Source: Balamuthia mandrillaris (lineage: Eukaryota; Discosea; Longamoebia; Balamuthiidae). From it: a stretch of 51,613 bases of DNA. Position 1 is the first letter of the stretch. Every line of letters starts with the position of its first letter. Under the pieces are notes generated by a model. It was given only the letters and a program-made list of their open reading frames with translations. It did not search any database and was not told the DNA's origin. Location of the stretch: assembly GCA_031835245.1 (NCBI GenBank), contig JAVKOQ010000359.1, forward strand, positions 1 to 51,613. Reading direction: 5' to 3'. A program made the translations under genes and the position numbers. Shown one piece after another: positions 12,970 to 22,935 of this stretch.

Positions 12970-13216
12970 CTGATCCACTCTGTCAACATGTTTCTCACTC
13001 CACTTGTATTTCTGTTTGCAAATAGGGTTAACGGATTTAGGCCCGGAAGGAATAAGTTCTTTCTTCAGCACCCACTGCTGCAACGAGTTCTGTCGGTCCT
13101 CCTGGGCAACCCCGGTCGACCAAAACGCCTACTACGAGCCTGAAAAGGGGACCACGATGGAGTACGTTCCCACTCGCCATTCGCGGCCAGCTGCATCGAG
13201 AATGTATAGGCATTGA
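12095..13216 (+). CDS. Alpha-kinase (MHCK/eEF2K type) with N-terminal zinc motif
   Basis: Three exons join in phase (12095-12442, 12529-12883, 13026-13216) to give about 297 aa. Residues 5-35 hold two Cys pairs, CADC and CSAC, spaced about 27 residues apart, which resembles a small Stc1-like zinc ribbon. From about residue 70 the alpha-kinase fold is clear: FRWVAKGEY (glycine-rich start), CVCKWF with the ATP-binding Lys, VEPYVENWQKFNSNTGWV, ALSHFSYHASGGQFVLCDLQ (catalytic region), LSDPVI, RRYGLTDLGPEGI and FFSTHCCNEFC (structural zinc site). The family phosphorylates Ser/Thr residues, classically in helical contexts such as myosin heavy chains. All hallmark residues appear present, so activity is expected. 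Intron 2 carries a (CT)n tract. The substrate cannot be read from the sequence. Confidence 0.92.
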
Positions 13217-13482
13217 AAACGGTTTTCTTGAAAATGGGGAAAGAAAAATCTTTTTTTCTCCAAGTCCTTTTGTTTCCACTAATTTTTTAGATGATTCTGT
13301 CGACAAAATGTCCTTTTATAGGATGGATAAATGATGTCATATTATCTTTTTATGGAAATTATTTCTTAAAAATGGTTAATTTTGTCGACCTTAAGCGCCT
13401 CTTCAAAACAAATTCTTTTGTTCTGTTGCAACAGAAACTGAAGAACGAAAAGAAAAACAGGGCAAAGAGAAAACCAGAACAA
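13217..13482 (+). promoter_or_regulatory. Intergenic promoter with two GTCGAC motifs upstream of CAP gene 2
   Basis: The 266-bp gap between the alpha-kinase stop and the second CAP gene contains tGTCGACa at 13299-13304 and ttGTCGACc at 13384-13389. The second lies about 95-115 bp before the candidate start codons. The same motif recurs in other promoters of the window. The role is inferred. Confidence 0.4.
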
Positions 13483-14710
13483 ATGTTAGGGGGACAGATG
13501 AAGTGTGTCTTGCTGGCGGTGGTGGTGTTGGGAGCGGTGTTGGTGGAGGGGTTGCTCACTGGTGAGGAACAGGAAACTATCCTGAAGGATCACAATTGCG
13601 CACGGCGGGATAAAGGGGTGCCTGATCTTGTTTGGGATGCATCGCTGGCCCTTAGCGCACAAGGTCTGTTTTAACCTCCTTGTTCCCAACCTAGCTGACA
13701 CTCTGCATTTTATGTGGTTATGGACACAACAAATCAGAATGGGCGGACAAGTGCATTTATAATCATTCTTCCTCCTTGGAGAACAACATCGGAGAAAACT
13801 TGTTCTTCCTCTACACCAACATTCCTTGGTCAAGCACGAAACAGCTTCTGCAAGAAGCTGTGCAAAGTTGGTTAGCAGAAGAAGTGTATTGGAATTGTGA
13901 GGAAAACAAATGTCAAGAAGACACTGAACTCTTTGACTGTGTTCCATACACCACTGTTATGTGGCACAAGTAAGTTGTTTCTCTGGTTTCCGCATTTTTT
14001 GTTATTTTCTAAATGAACATTTCGTTCATGTCATCGCTTTTTGTTCCTTTCCCGCTTGCCCTTTGTTAAGAACGACTCACGTGGGATGCGGGTACAAAGA
14101 ACTGTGTCCTGATTATGTAGGTGACGTTGTAGTATGTCACTACAGCCCACCAGCAACACATGCAACATCAGACCGTCCATTCCTTGGTGAGAACCCCAAT
14201 GCCGTATCGGTGTCTTTTTGTTTGTCTGAAACACTAACTCAAACAAACAAAAATCAGTCGACAAATGTCTATTAAAGTTGGGATGTGATAATGCAGCGGC
14301 TCCCGTTGAAGACGGAGATGACGGGGCTGATGGGGTTGACGGGGCCGATGGGGTTGACGGTGACGATGGAGTTGACAGTGATGGTGGCGAAGATAGTGAA
14401 GACAGTGATGAAGAAACCAAAGAAGAGAGCTCTAATTCTGGTTTAAGTACAATTCTTTCTCTTTCCTTATTATCCTTTTCCTCGTTCGCTTTACCATTCA
14501 TTCGTGCTATTAAAACCGCAAACAACACACAAAACAGGTGGAGGAGCCATAGCGGGAGCAGTGATTGGTTCTCTAGGAGGCGTCGCGCTGATCGGAGGGG
14601 CCGTTGCGTTGGCCGTGTGGAGAACCAAGTATGCCAGGAAGCAACACGTGAGGAGGGAGATGATAGTGGACATTTCTATTCCTCCCAACCTGAACGCCGA
14701 AGAGCTGTAG
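13483..14710 (+). CDS. Membrane-anchored CAP (SCP/PR-1) domain protein 2
   Basis: This is a paralogue of the gene at 8642, with the same five-exon plan and the same intron phases: 13483-13663, 13738-13969, 14071-14186, 14258-14446 and 14538-14710, about 296 aa. The signal peptide (KCVLLAVVVLGAVLVEG) begins at ATG 13483 or, more compactly, ATG 13498. CAP blocks are HNCARRDKGVPDLVWDASLA, NIGENLFF, TVMWHK and GDVVVCHYSPPA. The usual His of the H-x-T-Q block is replaced (VPYTTVMW), so the metal- or ligand-binding tetrad may be altered. A stalk of Asp-Gly repeats (exon 4), a transmembrane helix (AIAGAVIGSLGGVALIGGAV) and a short basic cytoplasmic tail follow. The tail lacks the long Pro/Ser region of paralogue 1. 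The two genes probably arose by tandem duplication before the transposon insertion. Confidence 0.85.
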
Positions 14711-15074
14711 TTGAACGTTGGATCAGGGAAGAAAAGAGAGAGAGAGAGAGAGAGAGAGAGCAACAGGAGTCTCTGTCCTGTTGCGTGTTTGCTTTCCCAT
14801 TCTTCCAATGAATGTTCATTTTTGATTGATATCAATTTCTGCAGACATGTCGACAAAATAATAATGAAATTTCGAAGAAATGAAAGAGAAAGTCGGGAAC
14901 GAAACTAAACGAAAACAAAAGAAGAACGAAGAACAAAAAAAGCTGACACGAAGCCTCAACCAAGAGAAGAAAAAAGCTTCCCTCTTGCTCTCCCTGCTGT
15001 GGGTGGGTTTTTATCTCTCACTGCCAAAGCCACCAAAAAAAATAAATAAAATAAACAGAATTATTTTGGTGGTT
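14711..15074. other. Intergenic region: GA tract and one GTCGAC motif
   Basis: This holds the 3' flank of CAP gene 2 and the 5' flank of the membrane-protein gene. It contains a (GA)n run at 14738-14760 and atGTCGACaa at 14849-14854, the recurring promoter motif. An open frame runs from 14880 into the downstream gene, but it is Lys-rich, compositionally unlike the gene, and probably untranslated. Confidence 0.4.
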
Positions 15075-17079
15075 ATGTTGCAGCCGCAGGGGACAGGGCC
15101 TTCGTTCGAACAGGTGCACGAAGCAGAAGGAGACACGCAACAACAATGGCCTTTTTCTGCCACCGACAACGGTGAACCAAAGGAAGAAGAGGAACCCTCC
15201 TCTGCTTCTTCTGACCCAGAACAACAGCTGGAGCAAGAACAACAACGCCTCCTGCCCCGCGCCTCCTCCAGCCTCAACCACTTTGGGTCCCTCACCACTT
15301 CTTCCTTTCCGCTCACTCATCACCTTGCTTCAGGAACTCCGCCGCCACGTGAGCCCATTACCAATCACAGCACGACTTTACACTCCGACAAACCGGACCC
15401 TCAACACTTCAAGCTAAGCCGCCTGTTGGGATTAGACCGATGGTGGCCCTGGTTCTGGCTCTTCGTGTGGCTGGTGCCCAACGCCTTCATAGGTTTGGTC
15501 TACGGGGTGATCCCCTTGGGGCACGCCGACCAGCCGATCTTCTCCAGGCATGGCGCTTGGGAGACGGTCTTGCTCATTAACCCTGTGGTCATGAGCATCA
15601 TTGGCTATCTCACGGTGACGGCCTACTATGGGTGCATAGCCAGGGAGAGGCCGTTTAGGGTCAGGTCGATGGTGGTGGCGGCGGTCTGGGCGGTGCAGCT
15701 GTTGGTGTTGGTCCCGTTGGTGCATACATACGGCTACTTTCGGTTCTTGGGGTTGGCTTCGCTGTGCCTTTGTTATGCAACAACTTTCTTTGGTTTGTTT
15801 TTTATGCCTCTTGTTTTCTCTCCACCGTCTGGACTCTCTTCTCTCCTTGCTCTTTTGAACGCTTCTCACTTCCAATACCATTTCATAAGGGTTGTGGGTA
15901 ATGGAACGTATAATCTCTGATAAGTCGGTGCATGGCATGGTACGATTCTTCGTGGTGAAGATGGTCATCCTGCTCAACTTCGTGATATTGGCGTGCTATG
16001 TGTTGGCCTTTCGCGAAGTCTCCGCCGATATCCAGCCGTTGCTCACAGCGACGTTGGCCATTCTTCCCTTCATCCTTCGCAAAGTGTTGCTCAGCCTAAC
16101 GGAACCGTTTCCCATTGAGATAGCAATGCTTATCTCTGGTTTTTGGATCAACAACATGAATGATATGGTTGTTTATCTCCCTACTTTGCGTCTGCTTCTT
16201 CTTCCTCATCTTCCACTTCTTCTTCTGCTTCTGTAACCACTCTTGTTCTCTATGCTAATCAAGTTCGTTCATTTCCAAAGTTTCAAACGTTAGCCTACCC
16301 GAGCGTCAAGTCTCCAATCAACTATTTTTATATATGGCTATTACAGTTCTTCACTGACGTGGCGAACTTGTCCTTTCTCACGAACCCGTATGCCTCCTCC
16401 TTTTTATTCGTTCTCAATGATACCTTACTCTATGTGGACAAAGTTGGTTTAAGTTTCGAACGTGGATAAAGGCCATTGTTACGTTTAAATGGCTGCGATC
16501 TGGTCCTCTGCCAAAACCAAACTATGAAGACCATCCGAACGACCGAGGCCAAACCAATAATCACCCTGGTAGCCCTTCTCTCTATCATTAGTTTCCGTTC
16601 TTCTCTTTTACTGCGTCATTCCTTCATCTCTAAGAGGTTAAACCAAAGGTTATCGAAGGAGACAGGCACGTTTCTATGGCTGGCGCCTCTTCAGTCAAAT
16701 AGCAGCACTTCTCTTTTACACTACCACCAGCAGCATCCTTCGTTACGGCCACAACAAAGCTTACTTCATCTTCTCCGAGGAACCTTTCCTCAGCGGACAT
16801 CACAGAGGAGAGACGGACACTATGACTCGGACTCAATACCTCAACAGCCTCCTCTTTGTGGCTTGTTATCTGTTTGTGACGTGTTTGGCTGGTATTGCTG
16901 GTTGGTTGCTCCTTAAGCACAGGTACAAAACGACCTGGGAAGAATTGAGGCCACGATATTCAATGCTGTTGAGGAACAGGACCTATTTGGGCTTCGTTAT
17001 GGCCATCATTTGCTACAACGGACTTATAGCTATCGGAATGTTACAGTACCATCAACGTATTTGGTGGGCAAATTTGTAA
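15075..17079 (+). CDS. Polytopic membrane protein of unrecognised family
   Basis: Five exons join in phase (15075-15792, 15890-16167, 16281-16387, 16444-16568, 16649-17079), giving about 552 aa. Residues 1-115 are hydrophilic, acidic and Gln/Ser-rich, and are probably cytosolic. From residue 118 onward there are about ten hydrophobic segments, including WWPWFWLFVWLVPNAFIGLV, VVMSIIGYLTVTAYYG, VVAAVWAVQLLVLVPLVHTY, FFVVKMVILLNFVILACYVL, IWLLQFFTDVANLSFL, LLFVACYLFVTCLAGIAGWL and TYLGFVMAIICYNGLIAIGM. Two soluble loops carry acidic and Pro/Asn-rich stretches. I recognise no transporter, receptor or enzyme signature. A membrane sensor or transporter is possible, but that would be a guess. The gene model is well supported by phase agreement at every junction. 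Confidence 0.75.
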
Positions 17080-17104
17080 ACAAGGATCGGTTATGTATTC
17101 ATTG

Positions 17105-18586
17105 CTAGAATAAGAAGAAGGTATAGCAAAGTAAGAAGGAAAGGGAGAGAAAACCAGAAAGAAAGAGAAGAAAGAAAAGCAATCCCTTTTGTCGTTGCTC
17201 TTTGGGAAGAGTATTTGTTTGGTTTTGTTCCTGTTCTTGCTCTTGAATGCTTCTTGCTCTTCTTTGTTGAGTCAAGCTGTTGGTGTCAGATGAAAGAAGG
17301 CTACTGGAGAGAGAAAAGCTTTGCTTCTTCTTGTTCGAAGAAGCGTTTCGTCTTTGTGGACGAAAAGCTTTTTCGACATCTTTTTGCAATTGAGCTAACT
17401 TTGCTTTCAGTTGTGCATTTTCCAGTTTTAACTGTTCCGTTTCATTCATGCTCTGAAACAGCACTTGTTTGTATTGCCTAAAGAAAAGAATAACATATGA
17501 AAAAATCTTACCTTGAATAAGCCTTCCTTTTGATTTAACCCCGTCGAGCTTCTGTTAATGGACAAACAAACCGCCAGAGATAAGAGGAAAAGAAGAAAAA
17601 CAAAAAGCAAGCTGACAAACCTTTCGACCATTGGCTGTACAAACATCGATCGAGAGATGAAAGCATTCCGATGTTGGTCAGAAGATGCAAGTTCTTGTTT
17701 GCTGGAAGTTCCGTTGCTGCGTCCACTCAAGCTGCGAGACCTTTGCTTTGTTCTCTGTTCTATTCTTGTTCCTTCTGGTTCTTCCTTTTCAGCGAGCAGC
17801 TCTGCTTTAGCATCGACCAATGCTGTTTCCTCCTCTCCACGTTGGATGTCTCGTTCTTCAAACCCTTCCATTGCTCCTTCTTCTCCTGCTATTTCCTCTG
17901 TTTCAGACTTCACAATGATGAATGAGTCAGTAACGTCAGCAGGACGTTTTGCTCCTTCTGTTTTCTCGTTGAACGGTCCCTCCGCCTCTTCCACCTCGCA
18001 AGACGAATACATGGAAAGCGAGGATGAGGTACAAGAAGAAGAAAGCACATCGTTAACGGAGAGACCAGGCCAATCTAACGAAGAGGAAGCAGAAGCAGAA
18101 GCAGAGGGCGTAGACTCTGATAATACGCTGTACAAGTCCGAAGAGGACGTTACTGCCGCTGCCCGTATCGGACGTCGTTGACAAGGGCTCTCTTGCAAGG
18201 AGATGGCGCGTTGCCTCCTTCTCCTTTCGTTCTTGTTCTTTTTCTTTTGGCTCCGCTCAAACATTTGCAGCCGCTCTGCTTTGAGGTACGCCAAGATCTC
18301 CTCCGACCTTTGCTTGTGCGTCTCTGCCAACAAACGAAGAGAAATGGCACTCTGCTCGTCCAGCACCGCGTTCGCGGACATCAGGAACAGATCGGACGCC
18401 ACCGCAAACTTGCTCGCTGCCAAGACATAGTCTTCATTGGCGACCGCCGCTTCTGCAGCGCTCACAGACTCTTGTGCCTATTTTGTTTTTGTGTGTGAGT
18501 TCACTTTTTTTTTTTGTTCTGAACAAACCGAACGTAACCTGAACAACAAGAGAGCGTTCGTTCTCCCTGTCTCGAGCGAGCAGCAT
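17105..18586 (-). CDS. MIT-domain and C-terminal coiled-coil protein, NRBF2/Atg38-like
   Basis: Exons on the minus strand are 18586-18539 (short, tentative), 18477-17621, 17551-17512 and 17452-17105, all in phase, giving about 430 aa. The N-terminus has a three-helix MIT-like pattern: AAEAAVANEDYVLAASKFAV, then SLRLLAETHKQRSEEILAYL. A long Ser/Glu-rich disordered linker follows, and the C-terminal exon starts with a leucine-zipper-like coiled coil (NETEQLKLENAQLKAKLAQL). MIT plus linker plus coiled coil is the plan of NRBF2/Atg38, a subunit of the class III PI3-kinase complex in autophagy. A hydrophobic stretch (GLLFFLLFLSGFLSLSFLLC) ends the reading frame and is unusual for that family; it could be a tail anchor. 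The family call is tentative because MIT domains are short and divergent. Confidence 0.6.
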
Positions 18587-18805
18587 GCTTTTCTTTTTTT
18601 TTCTCTCTTCTGTACAAGAATCTTTGTGTCCGTTTCCTTCCTCCGTCGCGAAACTTCGTTCCTCTCTTGCGAAGTTTCTGTCGACGAAATCATTACTCCA
18701 TGACGTCCTTAAACTCACTTACTCACGTCGTCATGTGTTATACTGTTACCATGTCGTCCTGTGTTCGATTATCACGACGACATGAGGTTTTATTTTTCTT
18801 TGCTC
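18587..18805 (-). promoter_or_regulatory. Promoter region with GTCGAC and repeated ACGACGAC/CACGTCGTC motifs
   Basis: Between two minus-strand genes lie tGTCGACg at 18680-18685 and a cluster of related short motifs at 18698-18783: tgacgtcc, cacgtcgtcatg, catgtcgtcc and cacgacgacatg. The last two families are near-inverted copies of each other, suggesting several binding sites for one factor. The region is upstream of the NRBF2-like gene. It is regulatory by position and repetition only. Confidence 0.45.
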
Positions 18806-20219
18806 CTAGTTTTCTGTGTGTAGAGAGTAGAATGCGGCAATGGCCCGCGCGAGTCCATCGGTAACCTTCTCCATCTCCTCTTCGCTCTTCCGAAACTCAT
18901 AGCCCATTTCCAACTGTATAGCAGCATCCAATCCGTTCTCCGCTTCTTCTTCCTCTTCATTCCTCTCACCATCGCGTCCACAACATGAAGAAGAGCACTC
19001 ACAACCACTGTAATACCGAACGGTCCATCCTCCGTTAAACTCTGGATGCTCCGCCTCTTCTAATTGCGAACAAGCAGGGAACAGCTTGAAGCCCTGACTC
19101 TCCATTTGGCCTAGAATGGAGAGAGGGCCCGTAAATGCACTCTCTCCGAACTTAGACAAAAGACGTTCCACCGTCTTGCGGTTCTTCGTGCCGCGAAGGA
19201 TGGCATCTCTTACAGCGCTTTGGCCATGAATGTCCAGAAGGAGGCGTGGAACGGTCTTGCTTTGTGTTTTCGAAAGGACTTCATCCACGTATTTTGCAAT
19301 GATGCCTGAAGTAAATGAATGTTAGAAGAGGCAGAAAAGAAGAAGAACAAGCAGAACAAGAAGAGAAGAAGACGACAAAAGCAACTAAGCAAATCAGGCA
19401 CGAAGCAGGAAAGAAAATGAAAAAGACTAAAGAACGAGCAAAGGAGAAGATGTAAGAAAGGAACAGCAGGAAGACGAAAGAAGACACAAGTTTCGAAAAA
19501 AAACAAAGTCAAATACAAACCATGATATGAAGCATAGTAAGGAACGGCGGAGCTATCCTCCAGCGCGTTCTCTTGGTTCCTGTTGAGATCACAGTACTTG
19601 CGATGGGCATGCGCTATCACCACATAGGGAATACAATCTTCCCTCTTCCATCCACGTTCTATTCCGACAAAAAAAAGAAAAGGAAAATAAAAATTAAAAA
19701 AAAGAAAAGAAAAGAAAAAGAAAAAAAAAGAAAAGAAAAGAAAAGAAAAGAAAAAAAAAGAAAAAAAAAGAAAAAAAAAAGAAATGAAATGAAATGAAAA
19801 AAACATTTTAAAAAAAAGAAAAAAAGTTAAAAAGAAAAAGAAAGAAAGAAACACAAAAAAAAACAAATCAAAAAGCTACCAGGTTGAGCCTTTTGCAGAG
19901 CCTCACAGAGAGCACCCGGCACCTTGTGCATCAGCATGGTGGTCAACACGTCCAGCTTGTCATCCTGCACCTTGCAACCCCTCTCCCTCTCCTTGCAGCA
20001 GCCGTTCAGGGGCTCCCTGCCGCCATGCGGGGCCGTCAGGATCAAGGGAAAGGTCCCCCGCTGGGCAAAGATCTGGGCGGAGTCAGCGTGGAGGCCGTTG
20101 GCTTGGAACTCGTGCAAGGCCAAGGGACAGAGGCACACGGTGGCGCCGCACTCCTTGCCGACGCAACAGCAGCAGGCCAATGCTTTGCTGCTGCAACAGC
20201 TCTCTCCCTCCTCCGCCAT
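18806..20219 (-). CDS. N-formylglutamate amidohydrolase-like (FGase family) metallohydrolase
   Basis: Exons 20219-19880, 19658-19521 and 19305-18806 join in phase to give 325 aa. The first ATG (20219) follows in-frame sequence lacking an earlier ATG. The N-terminus is Cys-rich (CCCCVGKECG), which is unusual. Family blocks follow: PLILTAPHGG near residue 60 (zinc ligand His), YVVIAHAHRKYCDLNRNQEN near residue 125 (Arg and Asp-x-Asn-Arg pattern), LLLDIHGQ near residue 175 (second His) and AIQLEMGYEFR near residue 285 (Glu). These match the FGase fold, whose bacterial members hydrolyse N-formyl-glutamate and whose eukaryotic members are poorly characterised. The substrate here is unknown. Intron 1 is a long purine-rich A/G tract on the plus strand. 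Confidence 0.8.
19664..19872. repeat. A-rich (AAAAG)n simple-sequence tract in an intron
   Basis: Nearly all bases are A or G in units of AAAAG, AAAAAG and GAAAT. On the sense (minus) strand this is a T/C-rich intron of the FGase-like gene. Confidence 0.85.
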
Positions 20220-20540
20220 TACTGCGTGCAATAATTATTATTTATTTCTGACCGAAAAGAAATGGCTAGGGAAAAAACGGCAGCAAAAATGTCCCTGCGT
20301 GTCCCTGATAGTTGATAGAGAGGAAAAGGACCACTGCCAAACCAGACCATTGCGCGGTATTCATTTTGAGTGAAATCAATGAAGGTCCATCTAATATGTA
20401 TGTTAGCTATTATGTACAAATAGTGTCGACAATAAATTGTCGTGTCGACACATTTTCTTTAATATTGTAGACACATTCTTTGTGATGCTTCTGCTTGCTC
20501 TTGTTGTTGATGTAGGTCTTGTTGTGCTTCTTGTGCTTAC

Positions 20541-21126
20541 TTACTCTTGTTGTTGTTGTTGTTGTCGGTCTTGTTGCGCTTCTTGTTCTTTCTCTTCTGC
20601 TTCTATAGAGGCCTCCAATGTGGGATCCTTCCAGAAAGCAGCAACTTGCGAAGGGTAAACCAGCACCGCGATGAAAGAGCCTCGCTTTTCCACCGCCTTC
20701 GTGAACTCCTCTTTGCTTAGACGTTCCGTATCGGCCAGTGCAAAACTCTTGAACACGTCTTTCATAATGCTCGATGCAACCTCTCGCTTCCACACAGACG
20801 CCAATCCATTCTATCGATGGATGATAAGAAGAATGCAAAAAATAATAGAATAAAAAGATAGCGAAGGTAAAGTTACCACAACAGCTTTCAAGCCGAAACG
20901 AGCAACCTTCAAGCCGACTCCATCATCCACCTTTTGGATGCTGTTGAAGTACATATCTTTTAGGGCCACCAACATCGGAACACATGCTTGCTGCAACTCG
21001 TCTTGTTCTATGAAGCCGTTTCCGTTCTTGTCGATGCTTTGGAATGTGTCTAAACGAACAAGGAGGCCTTCAGAAACAATAGAGCGAAGAGAACGAGCAA
21101 AGAGGGAAGAGCGAAGAATGAAGACA

Positions 21127-21165
<39 letters not shown>

Positions 21166-21890
21166 GGAGAACAAGCGTAGAGAAGAGAGCCGTCACCACG
21201 ATGCGTACATTCGATGAGTTCTTCTTTGGAGCCATGCAGATACAAGGCCAGTGCTCGCGTAGCTTCATAGAGACTCACTGCTGTACACTGTTTCGTAAGT
21301 GAAAAATATACAAAGAAAACGAAAGAACGAGGGAGCCAGAGAACCAGAGAACGACAAAAAGAGAGAGAGAAGGAGAGAGAGAGCGAGAGAGCGAGAGAGC
21401 GAGAGAGAGAGAGAGAGAGAGAGAAGGAGAGAGAGAGACAGAGAGCAAGAGAGAGAGAGAGAGACAGAGAGAGAGTACAAACCATCAGAAGCGCCGTTAC
21501 GGTTCGCGGCGAGAAAGCAAAACGTTCTGGCCTCCGGTCTGAAGCAGTGGCCTCGAAAAACCTTTCCGCCAGCCTCTCAAACTGTTGCTGCGTGACTTTG
21601 CCTCCGCGAACGTTCGCCTCGGTACAAGCCCGTTTGAACAGGGCGTACTCTTCCTCGGAGAAGCCTTTGGAGAGGAGCCGCTGGACCTCTGCCTCCGCAA
21701 GACAGTTCAGCTGTTTGTTGACCAGCAGCAAGTTGCCCACGGACGGGAGAGGCAGAAAACTGAAAACGTGGTGCCATAGCTCGGCTGGAACGTTTTCTGG
21801 CAGAAGAGGAGACCCTGTCTTGTGCGACAGAGGCCTCTCCTCCTCCCACCGTTCCACTTGGTCTACAGAAGCGCTCAGCGTACTTCCCAT
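20541..21890 (-). CDS. F-box protein with a C-terminal EF-hand
   Basis: Four exons join in phase (21890-21483, 21287-21209, 21049-20877, 20810-20541), 309 aa. The N-terminal F-box reads NVPAELWHHVFSFLPLPSVG followed by LLLVNKQLNCLAEAEVQRLL. An EF-hand-like helical segment comes next (FKRACTEANVRGGKVTQQQF). A canonical Ca2+-binding loop, DKNGNGFIEQDE, lies near residue 185, and a final helical pair (EEFTKAVEKRGSFIAVLVYP) is followed by a poly-Gln tail. F-box domains recruit SKP1 of SCF ubiquitin ligases. Coupling one to an EF-hand suggests a calcium-responsive ligase adaptor, which is inference. Introns contain long (CT)n on the sense strand. A shortened paralogue lies directly upstream on the same strand at 22624-23455. 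Confidence 0.8.
21127..21475. repeat. Two (GA)n microsatellite runs in consecutive introns
   Basis: Runs at about 21127-21162 and 21361-21475 lie in introns 2 and 1 of the minus-strand F-box/EF-hand gene, so both read (CT)n on the transcript. Exon 2 (21209-21287) lies between them. Confidence 0.9.
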
Positions 21891-22183
21891 GTTTATGCGT
21901 GTGCGTGCAGTTCCAACAGTGGGTTCGAAACGGAAGAAACAACTGGTCCTTGATATCAAGCAGAGCGAGGAGGGCCGGAAAGGGGTCCACACTCTCTTCC
22001 AGAAAAGATGAGCTCGATTAAAACGTCGTGACAAACACGAAAACCGAAAAAAAAAAAGGCTGAACAACAACTGGTAATGCATTACACCCCACAAGGAAAA
22101 AAAAGTCGCTCTGGTCAACTCACACCACACCCAGGAGTTCAGCGCAGGTTTCCTTTTGCATCGGCTCGGGTTGTTTCCTCTGT

Positions 22184-22382
22184 TTGAAGAAGAAGAAGAA
22201 GAAGAAGAAGAAGAAGAAGAAGAAGAAGAAGAAGAACAAGAAGAACAAGAAGAAGAAGAAGAACAAGAAGAAGAAGAAGAAGAACAAGAAGAAGAACAAG
22301 AAGAAGAACAAGAAGAACAAGAAGAAGAAGAAGAACAAGAACAAGAAGAACAAGAAGAACAAGAAAAAGAGGAAGAACGAAG
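22184..22382. repeat. (GAA)n / (GAACAA)n microsatellite, about 200 bp
   Basis: An uninterrupted trinucleotide array with periodic GAA-to-CAA substitutions lies about 300 bp upstream of the minus-strand F-box/EF-hand gene. Open frames through it encode poly-Glu, poly-Lys or poly-Phe and are artefacts of the repeat. GAA/TTC arrays can form triplex (H-DNA) structures. Confidence 0.95.
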
Positions 22383-22623
22383 AAGAAACTGTATAACGCA
22401 AGTCACGACGCAAGCTCCTGATATGAGTGAGGTATCAAAGTCAAGAGGGTGCTCCTTGGCTGGTTGAGTCCACTGATGAAGTACCGAGTTTATTATAATA
22501 CAAACCAGACATAAACCGGAACGTTTCGTTCGTTCTTTAAGAAATCAAAAGCTTTCGCCAGGACACACAAGCAGCACCCAGACAGGGTTGGCCTCCGTTG
22601 CCTTCTCTTAGTCCAGGAAAAGA

Positions 22624-22895
22624 CTAAGCTGGATGTAGAGGAACGAAACAAACGCCAAACACACCAGTAAAAAGTAACCAAACTGAAGAAAAAGAACATG
22701 AAGAATATGAACATGAAGAACAAAAAAAGCAAGAAAGCAACAATATATAACGAACCAAAACAAGATAACAACCAAAACGTAGCACTCGGGACATGGTGGA
22801 GCGTTTATCTTCCTTCGTGTTAAGATCCATCATGTGTAGGTTCTTCATAGTCACGGATGTAACTGAAGAAGAAAAGAGGTGAATCAGAATCTTCA

Positions 22896-22935
<40 letters not shown>

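Noticed and set aside
14880-15074. In-frame N-terminal extension of the membrane protein from ATG 14880
   Set aside because: It is Lys/Asn-rich with a T/A-rich DNA composition like the surrounding intergenic sequence. ATG 15075 begins the protein-like part. The longer form cannot be excluded.
22120-22413. Poly-Phe, poly-Glu and poly-Lys frames
   Set aside because: They are translations of a (GAA/GAACAA)n microsatellite and have no flanking protein character.
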